64,000 nucleotides of DNA from Tetraselmis striata (Eukaryota > Chlorophyta > Chlorodendrophyceae > Chlorodendrales > Chlorodendraceae). Positions 36,801-49,800 of this stretch are shown one piece after another. How positions within the stretch are numbered: position 1 is the stretch's first letter; every line of letters begins with the position of its first letter. The stretch lies in the NCBI GenBank assembly GCA_006384855.1, contig VCJN01002604.1:62001-126000 (forward strand), written 5' to 3'. The notes beneath the pieces were generated by a model. It ran no database searches. It was not told the origin of the DNA and saw only the letters and a list, made by a program, of their open reading frames with translations. A program made the position numbers and the translations under genes.

Positions 36801-37312
36801 GCGCCCTCTTGTGTCGTGCCCCAATATTGAGCTCGGCAAACCACACAGGCCCCTCCCCTTTGAAGTGTTTACTGTCGGTAGTTGGGGTTTCCTTTTCCGC
36901 ATGGCGACCGCTGCGCACGTTCGCATGCGTACGCGTTACAAATGTGGCACGCATGCGACGCTCGCAGCTAAAAACATCGTTCTCAAAAGCACGGTAGTCC
37001 GCGTACCAGTGTGCTTCAAACCCGAAATCTGCCTGAGACGAAACTGCCGTACACACGAGCACGGTCAACTCCAGCACCACGCTACGAGTCGACCGCAACC
37101 AAGGTAGAGGTTTTATAAAAGCTAGCGGGCTATCTGCTGTCCCCATCTTCCACCTTCGCGCCCCGCCTACCATGTGGCGGGCCCTCCCTCCCTCCCTCAC
37201 TTCGTGCTTTCTGTTCTCGCGGGTTCCCGACAGGCTCCTGACTTAGAAACCACTGTAACCCAAGCCAAAGCGTCTTTTCGGCAGACCACACAGCCCTTTC
37301 CCATTTGAGACG
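33875..37312 (+). mobile_element. DIRS/PAT-like retroelement 2 with split direct repeats and no recombinase
   Basis: A 319-base repeat A1 (33875-34193) recurs as A2 (36867-37183) with only a few differences. A shorter repeat B1 (36832-36866, CTCGGCAAACCACACAGG...) abuts A2 and recurs as B2 (37277-37312, TTCGGCAGACCACACAG...). A1 - coding - B1-A2-B2 is the split-direct-repeat layout of PAT-like tyrosine-recombinase retroelements. The repeats contain TTATAAAAGC, a likely TATA box. The coding part holds RT and RNase H only. After RNase H there is a short tether-like segment ending at 36709, then B1. No recombinase domain is found. Confidence 0.8.
34603..36403 (+). pseudogene. Reverse transcriptase-RNase H of DIRS-like element 2
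   Basis: RT: GVSMEDATPDQLRFIDEES, SRLFLVPKPGVNKWRLIIDL, IAPEDRDYFTVNY, then in another frame GLSMGWSLTPYYF and the catalytic LPYTDDFMLFASS (YxDD), then GLEHLGLKIDSRSGTIRAPL in a third. RNase H (frame 35771-36403): HVDSSGYGWGAV, ITYKELKAVRYAV, HEDNMG and NIRADHLNRE carry the D-E-D-D residues, followed by IDRFATMENARLPRYNS. A stop after VNY and at least two frameshifts show decay, but RNase H is intact, so inactivation is recent compared with element 1. A 20-base C run near 36486 interrupts the following tether segment. Confidence 0.8.
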
Positions 37313-37862
37313 GCTCATCTGGACTGTGTAAAAACGCCTGCGTGACCGTTTTGGCAGAACCAGGCTCAACGTTGGAACGGCGACCTGCCCAGCGTCGGTT
37401 GCGTCGGCATCATCGTCATCAGTACCCGTAGTGGCGGGCAGACGGTTAGCGGTATCATTCGGCGCAACATTTCAGGTCCAATCACTGAGGCTGACGACAC
37501 AAGGACTCGTTCACGCCGCGTAACAACAGTCTGACAGTGTTAGCTACTAGGTGCAGCCTCACTGACCGAGTTTTGCTCGGGTGGCCACTTGCGGCTCCAC
37601 TAGAAGTTAATAGGATGAAGCGCTTCCGAAGAACTACCTGATTCCTCCGCTGATCCGAGTCGCCGCTGGCGGCGGCGCCCGTACTTTCATCTCGCAAGCG
37701 GCGGGGCGAAACGGCGCTGCGGATCACTGGATCCTGTCGCGACCACTCCCGAAGCCAACTGCCGGTTGAACCGCCCTCACCCTTTGGTCATGCTGGCTCT
37801 GCGCGGCTTATCGACGATACTAAACCGTCTCGACCGCGTGCATCGCAGGATAGGATACGAGG

Positions 37863-40800
37863 ATGCCGTCGTCGTATGACGTCGGTGCTACCGCTGGCGA
37901 AGGTCTTCCGGGCATCGTCGACCTGCACGTCTATGTGCGCGATGTGGATGATGTCGTGCAACACAAACACACGTGCCGTCTTCCCTGCCCCGCGGACAGC
38001 CTTCAGTCCTCTGCCACTTCAACTGCCCAGCTCGCGACAGCTCCAGGCACGGCTGCCGCACGACGCGACGTGAGCCAGCGGGTCCCAGCACGCGAGTGCC
38101 AGAAGACGCAGTACGATCGGCTGTACGATGAGATTCTTACCGAGGTGTACAGCATCAAGACAGCGGCCAACTCACATCGCCCCCACTTCAGCATCACCAT
38201 ATTGGCATCGCAGCCGGGTGATGAAGATGGCCTGCTCTATCCCGAAACGCTGCATCTGACGCTCCAAGCTGCTCTCGACAGCCCGGACCACTCCGTGAAG
38301 GTGGAGGTACCCAAGTTTCTACCGCGGCTGGCTGACAGGCACGTCCGGCTGGACCTCGTACCAGGGACGGGCAGCGTGGCACTCAAAGAGGGCGCGACGG
38401 CTCGCCTGTGCACGTACTTGGATATCAGGATCCAGGACGTGAGCGTCCAGTCCGTGCTGGCTTCTCTGCACATCCCCTGCGACGCGGAGCCGGGTCAGCA
38501 GCTGCTGATTGCGTACAGCGCTGACACAAACACAAGAGAAAACCGCAAAACGTTTAGCGTTAGCGACGATGCTACAGGCGAATTCGCTGCCGTGTGCAGG
38601 AAATCCGCCGCCAAGCAGGCAATCGGACACGCCGAGCCGTTGTTGCTACTGGTGGGACCAGGTGCGTATGGTTTGTGCCAGTAGTACGCAACACCTGCCG
38701 CTTTGGAACGGAGGAGAATGGGGTGCATTGCTGCATAAAGTCAGTGTGTATTTGCAGCGTCTCGTTAATATTCTGCATGCTTACACCCACTGCTTCAACA
38801 TTCATCGATCTGTGGCTCCAGGGTGCCCACTTTGGCAGACGCCCTGTCAGAGAACCCTGCTCATAAACGGCTACCTATGATTGCCACTACTGAGACTCCA
38901 CCAAATACGAGCTCACTATTTGTATCCCGGTGACAACAAAGCCAGTCCATGCGATCACTTCCGCAGTTCACGCCTGCTCCATGATCATGCAGGTTGCACA
39001 ATCCCCCCCCCCCCCCCCCCCCCCCCCCCTTTCTTCTGTATTCACTAGCCCGCTAACGTATTCATTGCCTCTGGCCGTGCAGGTTCATTCTCCAGGAACA
39101 CCGGCGTCTCTCATGACTCCAGGACCACCATGCAAACGGTGGTGACTGACATTGATAAAGAGTTTGGCGGTGAGCGCTCCTGACTGCCATCCACATGCGA
39201 CTCTCCCTCAGTGCCTCTCCCAGAGAGCCCTCTCATTCCTCCATCACCTTTTTAACCCCTCGTCACGTCTTGAGTTCCCTGGCAGCCAAGTGTAGGATAC
39301 CAACGCAGGCTGCTATGCTGCAGGCACCAGGTTTCCCCTTGTTCTGGCCATATGCGAGTTCATCGACAACTTTTACGCTGCTATCGCTTTGCCGCGACAC
39401 CCTCAAGCGCCAGCGCCCTACTTTCTTCTCCAACTTTACGCCCCTGACGATGACCTTCTGTCCGAGAAAGCCGGGCTCATGATGATCAATACGGCACAGG
39501 GCATCAATCACATTGACGTTGGTGAGTACTCCTGCACGCCGAGCCCTGCTCGATAGCAATGCTGATGCTACTTGTGAGAATATCTGACTGTTGCAACAAG
39601 TGCACGAGGTACGTTGTCGTTGGGGCCCGGGGCAGAGGATGGCTGAACGCTCCAGTTGCGTTCAGGGAAGGTCTGGGCAAGTATTGGGAGGCACGAGACC
39701 CGGGAGAACCACCAGAAGCTCATCAGCGGCAGCAACACGGCGTACAAGCCCCGCCAGAAGTTTGCTGACGGCGTCTTCCAGTGCCATGGCGCCGGCAACA
39801 AGAAGGCTAGCATCTACATGGCCTCTAAGCTCCAGGTAGGCCGCATTGCTTGACGCCCCAATTGCTATTGCTCCTTTCTGGGGCTCGTTTCGCGGCGCCA
39901 AAGATCTGAATGGAACGAGATATGTGCTGATCGGCGCAGCTGTACACGGTGTTCTCTGGAGCGGAGCGGGGCGGGGCGCACAGCTCTGAAAGAACAGCTG
40001 CCTTGCTGGACATTAATGGACTTGTGGAGAAGGAGAGGGCCAGCGGGCAAGGGCTGCTTGGCAAGCACTGCGATCCCGTGGTGAGCGCCTGCGACTCGTC
40101 AGCCCCACACTCGCACCGCATGTCGCGCTCGACCTTACCCTGCAATTTGGCATCACCTCCTCCGTGCATCGCTCGGATTTCGACAGCTGATCCACATCCT
40201 GACCTCCGCTGTACTGTCTGGCATGTAGCTGTCGGGCTTGGCGGGCAAGGAGGAGCAGGCCAAGATCACTGAGGCGTATGGAAAGCCTCTTGCAAGTACG
40301 CTGCTGGAGATAGAGGCCAAGTGCAAGCACTACACCGCCTTCCTGCTCTCCAACTTCAGGGCTAAGCACATGGTGAAGGACAGCCGTCCACTCACCGGCA
40401 CGGAACTGTTCGACCAGCTGGTGGAGATGATTCCCGACATCTACGCGTGGTATCGAGGCATGCAGAGCGTCCTCCAGAACGCGCCCTCGCCCTTCATACC
40501 CGCCGGCATGTCGGCGGTGCCCTCCCTCCGCATGGAATATTTCAACGATGCCAACGCAGCCCCGGACTTTGGTAAGCCCCAACACCCGCCAAGTGTTTAT
40601 ATCACGCGCTATATCACTCCTTGATGTAGCTGTCATACCATTCGAATCTTGCTGTCTGTGATGTACATCACAGGCTGAGCCATTTGCACACCTGCATGAT
40701 GTCATTTGACCCTGGGGTGTGTTTACTTATTCTCGTTGAGGTCGGATTATTCTCACTGCGATGTAGTTAAGCAACTACCAAGTGGGCTTAAATGTGATGA

Positions 40801-43800
40801 TTTTGTGTGGCAGATGCGGCGCAAGGGAGGTCGAGGGCGCTGCCGCCCGCCCGCAGCCTGCTGCTGGATGATCTCCCGGATCCGTACGCAAACCCGACCG
40901 AGGAGGAGCTGGAGCACGAAGGGCTGATCGCACGCCTCGTGCGGCTGACCCTCTCCCACAGCCAGCGCCACGATGGTCTCGCCGTGTCAGGCACAGAGGG
41001 GCGTGACTCCATCCCGAGCCACGTTTCTGTGCCGCTGCCCGAACTCCGGGACTCGGTCCCAAACGGAACGCGTGTCGGCCCTTACTACTTCAGCGAGCGT
41101 GGTGCCAGAGGCGTCGGCCCGGTGCTACCTGTGGCGCTGTGGCACCAGAGCAAGGAGACGCTGAACGACGAGCTGCGCAACTTTGGGCGGATCATTGTGA
41201 GTGATGGAGTGCATGCAGGCATCATCCTGCCTTGCACCACCTCTGGCATCTTATCGTCAAGTGCGACCTCGTGTGACTCCTGGCATGGACTGCCCCCCCC
41301 CCCCCCCCCCCCCCCCGCAGGTGTACACATTCTTTGCCCCAACAATCGACGGCACACCTGTTTTTGATGATTTCCGCCGCTTTTGCGCCGAGCGGCTCCT
41401 GGGATCGATTTCCAATGACGACGACAAATCTCCAGTGGGGCTGATGTTCATCCGGGGCAAGCTGGTGCTCGGAGAGCGGCTGTATGTGCATCCGCCGCAC
41501 ATCATAAGTGCTCTGAACAAAGAAGGCCGACTTGGGAGCCGGGTGTTTTCGCTATGGTTTCTGGAGGACAAAAGCAAGGTGCGCCCTCCCCCTGCTCCTC
41601 CTCCCTCTTTGCATGCATGCACAATAATCATGCCAGAGGGAGGGGAATTTCCAACCACACGGGGCACTGTTGCCGCTGGTTGAAAGGCATCGCAACCGCG
41701 GTGCAGGAGCAAGCCCTATCTGCATCCTCCTGCCTTGAACATTGCATTTGTTTGTTTATGAAGGTCGTGGGTGACCTGGTTTCCCGTAAACAAGGAAGAC
41801 CACGCCGTATACCATTTACTTCAGCAACAATTACCAATACTGCACACAAACGGAAAACCCAAAACCACAGACCGTAAAACACAGACAACAATATATATGT
41901 ATATATATAGGCATATATATATATATATGTATATCCATATATATGTTATATATATGGCCGTGTACGTTTGTGTGTGGTTTGCCAGTAAACCCATACATGC
42001 ACATGTGATCAGTGGCATACCGTGCCGAATGTCGCAGCATTCAGTGAAAATCAATTTTGGTAATTAGCGGTAGTAAAAGGTGTGATAAACACCCTGATAA
42101 TGAAAAGGGCAATGAACGTCCGAGGTCGGCACCGGTGGTGGTCGTAGACACATGCTGGTCAATCGCCATGATAAATATCTAAATGACCGGTAATTATGGC
42201 CACTTTAAGAGTACTGTACTGCTCATGTTGTGACGTACCACGCGCGATGCGCACGCATACATACTGTGGTTACATAGAACATATATGATGCCTTACATTA
42301 CTGTCCAGCCGCTGTTTGGCGACGAATGTGTCAATGAGAACCAGGTTATCATCAGGAAACGAAGAGGAAACTATGGCGCCAGGGGAAACTAGGCTGGGGA
42401 TGTCCGGTAATTATCACGAAGTGGTCACGCATACATACAGTGGTTACATAAAATGTATATGGTGCCTTAAAGTACTGTCCAGCCGCTGTTCGGCAACGAA
42501 TGTGTCAGTGAGAACCAGATTATCATCAGGAAACGAAAATGAAACTAGGGCGCCAGGGGAAACTAGGCTGGGGATGTCCGGTAATTATCACGAAGTGGTC
42601 ATTACCGAGTTAAAAGGTGATGACGAGTCAGACCCAGGTTCGTTTCCACTTAACGCTGGGATATGTCGAATGGGTCCTCAGCCGAATCTCCTGCCGGACG
42701 CCCTCCCCTCAGCACATGTGGCTAGGAGGCGCCTTTAACGCCGAGGTGCACTGTGCGTATCAGATGCACACGATGGGCGACTGCATGAAGGCGCGCGCAA
42801 ATGAGCTATTGCACCCCAGGAACGCCAAGTTCACCTTCCATCCGGTCAACATGAGCGGAAACTGGGAGCCAGACTACAATGTGAAGCTGGCGGAAAACGG
42901 CGTGAAAGCAGCGGCCCTGACTTGGCTCAAGGGGATGGCGGAGGCTGCCGACGCCAGCTTCTACATCAATGGGGAGGAGCCGATTCCGACGGACGACATT
43001 GAGGTGTCGGGCGGCATTCCAGGCAACACCTACAACCTCTGGCCCGGCGTCTCCAACAAGCCTGTGAACACCCAAGGCGCTACCTGCATCAGTACGGGAC
43101 ATGTGATCGAGGTGGACCTACGGGAGTTCCCAATCTCGTCCCCCAAGTACACCGCCACTGGGTCGAGGCTGCAGCCAGAACTCAAGAAGACTTTCCGCGC
43201 CGATCACCGCAACCCCAAGAGCACCTTGCTTGCCGTGGTAAAGGGCTTCGCAGTCCCAGACAGCCACACCGACCACAGGGCGCCGGTCAACCAGGGCTTC
43301 CTTGCGGTCCAGCCGTGGCCAACGCCCATTTACCCCCATATTGCCGAGAGCGGTCAAGTGTTGCTGCTTGCCATCCACAGCGACCTCGCCAAGGTGGGCG
43401 TTTTGAATGAGGAAGAGCGCGAGGAGAAGGTGCAGGAGCTCATGGAGGCGGTGCCGTACATTGCCGAGGTGGAGCACCATTGTCCTGATGGCCAGACGTC
43501 TGAGCAGTGCCAGCTGCGCCCCCATGGCACCTGCTACCGCATGAACCCCCAGGCAGACATCCTGCCAACGGTGCGTGTTCGCGTGGATTGCGGCGGGGGC
43601 AGCGGCCAGCCGGCCTGGACGGGAGCCTCGCCAGAGAATCCCACGTGGGTGCCCACATGCACTATTGTTGTCTGGGAATAAAGGATTGCGCGTTTTGCAG
43701 TTGTCCGTCCAGTAAACTGCAAAATGTTCCATGCGCCGCAAGCTGGGCGGCCATGCACCTGGATCTCATACGTTGCTGCCAATGTTGCCGTAATTACTTG

Positions 43801-46800
43801 CGCGCAGGCAGCAGGGAGGTCTGCGGATACGGCTATGCGCAGGGCAGGATGGCTACCCGTACTGGACTGTCCCCTGCGATGAGAAGGGCGAGGCTGTCTT
43901 CGAGGGATGCCGGCTGAGTGGAGGAAGGGCGCATGGTGGAAGCAGGCTGGACATCAAGCCTGGGGTGCACGAGCTGGAGGTGCAGCTTCTCTACGCATGC
44001 AGCGCGAGCCACAATGCAAGGACGTACAACATGGTGATGCCGCACCGGCATGGCCTCAGGGGAGACATCCAAGTAAGCAACCCCCAGGCCATGGAATGCG
44101 CTGCTTTGATATTGAATTGCCGGCATGTGACGGGGGCATGCACCATGCCGACCTCTCCAAGAAAAATGCGCCGAACAAACGGATACCCGGCCATGCTTGA
44201 ACCTGCAAATACGGAGAGGTCGGGCTTCTTCTTACATACTGTTTGGATACGATACAACACGGGTCGACGAGCATCCAGGGATTAATGGTGTCGGCGATGT
44301 ATGAACGAAATCGGCTGAGGAGTGAGTAATGACTATCGTCACTACACATGCATTCAGAGAATATATCATCCGTCTATGATTATTGCCACCAATGTATTAC
44401 TGAGTATTATAAAAGCACAATTGATGGCATTTCAGCTGCTACTGGGCCACTCCTATGTTGCCTGAGAGTATATCGTCTGTCTATATCAGAGACAACTACA
44501 GCTTGGGCGGAACGTGTCTTTGGTACAGCGAGGTCTGTGCTGAGGCAATGCGATGCCGCTGTGGGCCGCGCTCAGAAACTCAGCTTGGACTGCACTGTTG
44601 AGGTGATGGCGGGCGCGCCACGGTGCCTGGAAGTGACGTGGCCAGACCAGCCGTTTCAGGGGCAGTCGGAAGTGCTTGCGCTGACGATTCGCGCCTGGGA
44701 TGGCGCCAAGGCAGCGGCCCGCTTGCCGTGCTCAAAATCCCAGCTGCAGCCCCTGCTCCGACAGCTGAGCTTTGCCAAGGTTGACGGCGCAGATATCGGT
44801 CTGCTTCCGGATAAAGCGAAATGGTCCGAGGACGAGCAAAACGTGCCATTCGCTCGCGTGCCGGTGACAATTGACTTCGGCCCTGGTGTGGAGAAGCTGG
44901 AGGAGCCGCGCAAAGCCAAGCTGCGCATGGAGCTGCAGTGCCTGGAGGACGCGGTGGAGATTGACAACAGGCGGCACGACCTGCAACTGCAGGCGGGGGA
45001 CCCGGCCATGGCCATCCTGTCTGCCCGGCAGCGCAACCTGAAGAACGGCGACCGAATTCCGCCGGCGCGCGTGACCATCTGCGACCGCATCGGCCTCAAG
45101 GTGGCGGCCAGCTGCGTCGAGAAGTGGGTCGCGCAGCTGGAGGTCAGCGTCGGGCCGGGTAGCGGCGGCGCAACCTTCGGGGCGCAAGACTTGACGTGCC
45201 GCCAGGAGCTCACCAATGGGTCCGCAAGCTTCGAATGGCGAGAGGTCCTCGCGCTCCACGGTCTCAGCGACGCAGGAGCGACGGTCGAGGTGTCGGTGCT
45301 CGTGACGGATAAGAACGGAAGCCGCGACTTGCGACTACTGGAGAAGGTGCAAGCGGACCAACAACGGCGGATGAGGCGGTGCCCGCTGCAGTCGACCCCG
45401 CTCCGTCTCCATGTGACGCCGCAGCCCAACATGGTGGAGCGGATGATGGTATGGCAGCCGCAATTTGGCGCAGCGCTGCCGAGCAAAGTAGAGGCAGCAC
45501 CAGGGTGCGTGAAGGCCGAGGAGGAGAAGGAGGAGGAGAATGAGGACGTCATCGATCTGGTGACGTCTGACGATGAGGACGAGACGTGCCCCAGGCTCGA
45601 GCGCATGGTGGAGCAGAACGTCACGCTGATTGGGGGTGGAGAGCAGTGCGTCACCGTGTTTGGGGCCGGCATGTCGGCAAATGTCACCGCGTACATTGAG
45701 CTCTGGATGGATGGGGGCAAGGCGCCCCAAGAGAGCTCCTTCAGCGCTACTTTGCAAGAGCCAGGTCACGACAAGGAGCAAATGGCAGTGGTGCCCCCCC
45801 CCCCCCCCCCCCCTTCCTCTCCTGGTCACGGCCACTCCTTGGGCATCCCTAGTCCGCGCTGTTTGCGCGCACTTAAGCATGCGGCATGTGATTCCAGTCA
45901 TTGGATGTCGGAGGCTCAATGGGCATGGTGTCAAGCATGGCATGGGCCTCATCAATCGCTCGGCTGGTACAGTGCAGTACTATACTTTGCGGCCAAGCAT
46001 GCTCGATTAACGTGCGCGACCACCCCCCCCCCCCCCCCCCCCCCCACCTCCCTGCCACACACACATGGCCGCCGCAGACGCTTGAGTGGGAGCCAGCAGC
46101 AAAGGCCTACGCGCTACGGGGCATCACCGTGGAGGCGCCGTTCGAGCGGGTTCTGAAGATCAGTGTGCGGCGGGGGCGGCCAATCCAGGTGGCGCTGAAG
46201 ATTGTGCACCTGTCATGGGCGCTGCAGCAATCGGAAGACTCGTCCCGCGTGGCTCTTGGCAGCCCTTTGAAGCTGTGGTTGGAGGCGCGGGACTGCCTTG
46301 GGGAGACTCATCCAATTGATGTGGCGGACAGAGTGCTCGGTGCGCCGCCTTTGATCCGCATCGCGCAGTCCGCCCCGGAAGCTCTCAGGCTGGAGCGGAC
46401 TCACCAACCCGGCGAGGAGGTGCCGCAGCCGCTGATTGCGCAAGACCACCTCCGGCGGGAAGTAGACAAGCTCTGGCTGGACGGATTCGCGCTGCAAACG
46501 AAGGTCAACATCAAACTGCGCCCCGAGCACGGGTGCAGCGTTTCTGTCCGCATCGACGCCGGCGCTGCGGGTTCGAGGGAGGTCGTCATTGTGGCTGGGC
46601 CCCCGGCCAAGTTGAAGCTTGCCGGCGAGCTGCCAGGTGATGGACGCCCATGGAGTGGACACAATCGCTATGCCTGCATGCCTGCTCAGCGACAGCAATC
46701 CCCGTCCATGCTACATGGTGTGGTGTGGTGTGGTGTGGTGTGGTGTGGTGTGGTGTGGTACATTGTTCGGTGGAAACGAAACGAACACGGGCCTGAGTCT

Positions 46801-49800
46801 TCATTGCCTTATCACTCGGTAAAATTACCGCACCCGGGTACTTATCGGACAATCTCAGCCCCTACACCGTAGTAGTTACCTTCACAATTCCTGATAAACA
46901 TCTGGTCATTAGCTTATTACCAACACATTCGTTGCCTCCTACCGCTCAGGACAGTACTTTCAGGCTTACACATGTACGGAACTTATGTACTTTAAGGCCT
47001 ACATACGTCACAACATGAGCAGTATACAGTGCTGAAGAGGTGCAGTACTTAAGTGGCGATACCTACAGGTCATTTAGATAATAATCATCGTAATTACCAG
47101 CACGTGTTTGTTCCCACCACCGGTGCCGACCCCGGACGTGTACTCACTTCCCATTATTATTATGGTGTTTATAACACCTGTTCACTACCGCTAACCACCA
47201 AAAATGGTTTCCATCGAACGCTGCACTGTGCATCGGAATTTGGCTGATTGTCCGCGGCGGCGCTGATTGCTTGCCTCCAGGTCGCCTCACCACCCTGCTG
47301 AAGCTCCAGGGCCTGCAGATCCAGCTCCGCGACGAGGAGGGCAACGTGTGCCTGCTGTCCAAAGAGATGCTGGAGCCTTGCTGTCTGGAAATTAAACTGT
47401 CATCTCGCGGCGATGCCGCACCACAGGCTCCCCCTCCCCCTCCTTTCCTGCGAGCGCAGATGCCGGGCGCCCAGCTTGCTGCCGGCTTAGCCTTTGATGG
47501 CGGCCACATTGAGCTGCCTCCAATCTGCCACAGACTGGAAGAAGAAGGTACGCGCCGCCCTGACGGCCAGCCGCGCGTTGCGGGATGCCATCGGTGGCCC
47601 TGTGATTGCTGACGTATGAAGATCGCCTCGGTTGTCGCCCCAGCGGAGTAGTACGGGTCAAGGTGGCCGGTTGCTGCGTTAAGAAACAAAGCGGTTTCTC
47701 GCTCTGGTGATACACGATGCCATATCTCCACCCAGATGGTCCGCATTCCGTGCGAATAAGCACTCCTAATAAACCCTTGACCGCCGCGTCATATCCGGAG
47801 AGGGCAAACGTTGAAATCGTTCCCATTGGGACATCGGTTGAGCACTCCATGCCCTATGTACTGCCCCCGTACCGCTGCCACTGTGTAGGGTTTCCAGCAG
47901 GTCTATTCTGCCCTATCCCTGCGGCACACGCACACTGTAGCTTTGACAATGTTGATTAATTATGTTGTGATGAGGTGTTTTGCGTGTACGCCTGCAGCTA
48001 GCGTCACGCGCGCCGCAGTACGGGCGCCGGCGCGGCAGTCCGAAAGTGTGCTCTAGGGGCATTTGGGGGTCGCCGGGCGACGGCTTCCTTTCTCACTGGT
48101 GTGACATTTGCCGTAACTTTGTGATGACTTCGAGGGCAGGCGAAGTGAAAACGGCAGGCGTTTTCTTGGCGCTGCGCCGGCACCGGTATACCATAGATAG
48201 CATCGCCATAACATCCGCGCGGTTTGCTGTGTGCATTAGGTCGAGTGCATGCGGAATTTACCCTCACAGGGCTGGTGGCACCGCCAAGGCCTGGCGCGCA
48301 GCATCCACCCGGTGGCATCATCATCCCTCCGATGGGCATGGTGCTGAGTGTGGGGAGGAGCTCCTGCGTCACGGCGCTGGAGATCACAGCCCCTCCGAAT
48401 GCCCTGCGCGAAGGCGTTCTTCACATTCAAGCCGGCGCCGAGCATGCGGGCAAAGGCATCACTCTGAGGTTCTCGGCCCTTGGCCCATCACAAGCAGATC
48501 ACAGCGACGATTTTGTCAGGGGTTGGAATGGACATAATGTAGCAGTGCTCGCCTGGTGTGTGCCTGAGCTTTGCTTTCCACTCACGGGAGGGCTCAACTC
48601 GTGTCACTTCTGCGCCTTGCCCTTGCAGGTGGGTGACGGAGAATGGCAGTGACTACGCGCCAGGCCACGAGGGCTCCACCGTGCACATGGTGCCATCCGG
48701 GGAAGGATTCGAGGCGGAGGCTGCTCTGCCGGTGGCGCTGACGACGGAGGCTGGACCGGCAGGAAGCCCTCCAAGCATTCAATTGTCTCTGCAGCCCACA
48801 GCCGCCGGCCGCTTCACACTCTGGGCGCGCCATGAGGAGACCCGTCCAGAGGTGCCGGCCATGCTTCTCAGCGCGTTTGCCGCATTACTCACAGCGTCGC
48901 CACGCAAAGAAGGCTGAGTGTGTGCCAAACTCGCGGAGCGCAATGGCAATCGCATCCCCCTCCAGTCCAACCTGCGCTCCGCGGTGTGTCGGATGCCGGA
49001 GCAGAGGATCGCCTTTGCCTCTGGCTCCCACTGTTGTCGGGCGAGGGGGTGACCGAGGGGCCGGCACAGGGCGGCTTGCGCGTGCATGTGCGGTATCTGC
49101 GTATAGATGCGCATCTCTTGCGCCTAGGTCCCGACCTTTTGGAGGCGGCGCGGCGAATGAGTGGTCCCAATCCCGCGTTCCTCCGCTGCCTGCAGGTGGC
49201 GGATCTCTTGACGGCGTGCGGGCAGCCTGTGGACACCACTCTCGAGGGCTCATTCCAGCTGCATGTGGAGGCCGCGGCACCGGCAAGGCTAGAGCTCCCG
49301 CAGCACGCCCACCTCCGCGCGTCCAACGGTTCCAACAGCGCAGTGTGTTGTGTCGTGGCCCCACCCGGCGGTGACCAGGAGCCCCGCAGCGTTGAGCTGC
49401 GGCTGCTGGACCGCTTCGGCAACCTCTGCGACGACGTCCGCGCCGAGGTGGCGGCAACGCTGGTGCCTCGGGGCGACATGGCGCCCGGCTTTGAGGTAGC
49501 GAGGCTGGAAGAGGACGGGCTGGTCGCCAAGGCCGAAGGCGGCCGCTTTGACTTTGGCTGGCTGCGCTTGGTTGCCGGCAGCGGCGCCGTCCGCGGGAAC
49601 ATGGGCCGGGATGTCAAGTACACGCTACGCTTTGAGGTGCTGCCGGTGGCGGGGGAGTCGCCGCTGCCGGTGGCGCCGCTGGAGGTCGGGCTGCTGTTTC
49701 AGGACGACGTGGGCCCGCCGGAGGAGGTGCGCCGGCTGCGGGAGGAGCTGCGCGCGGCGGAGCGGGAGTCGGCCGCCGCCGACCGGCACCGCGAAGCCGC

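Noticed and set aside
33875..37183. LTR retrotransposon, based on the 319-base direct repeats
   Set aside because: The RT-RNase H text is DIRS-type, and the extra B1/B2 repeats around A2 fit split direct repeats rather than LTRs. No protease or DDE integrase is present.
42253..42600. CRISPR-like or satellite array
   Set aside because: Only two units of 174 bases without spacers; it is a simple tandem duplication inside repeat A.
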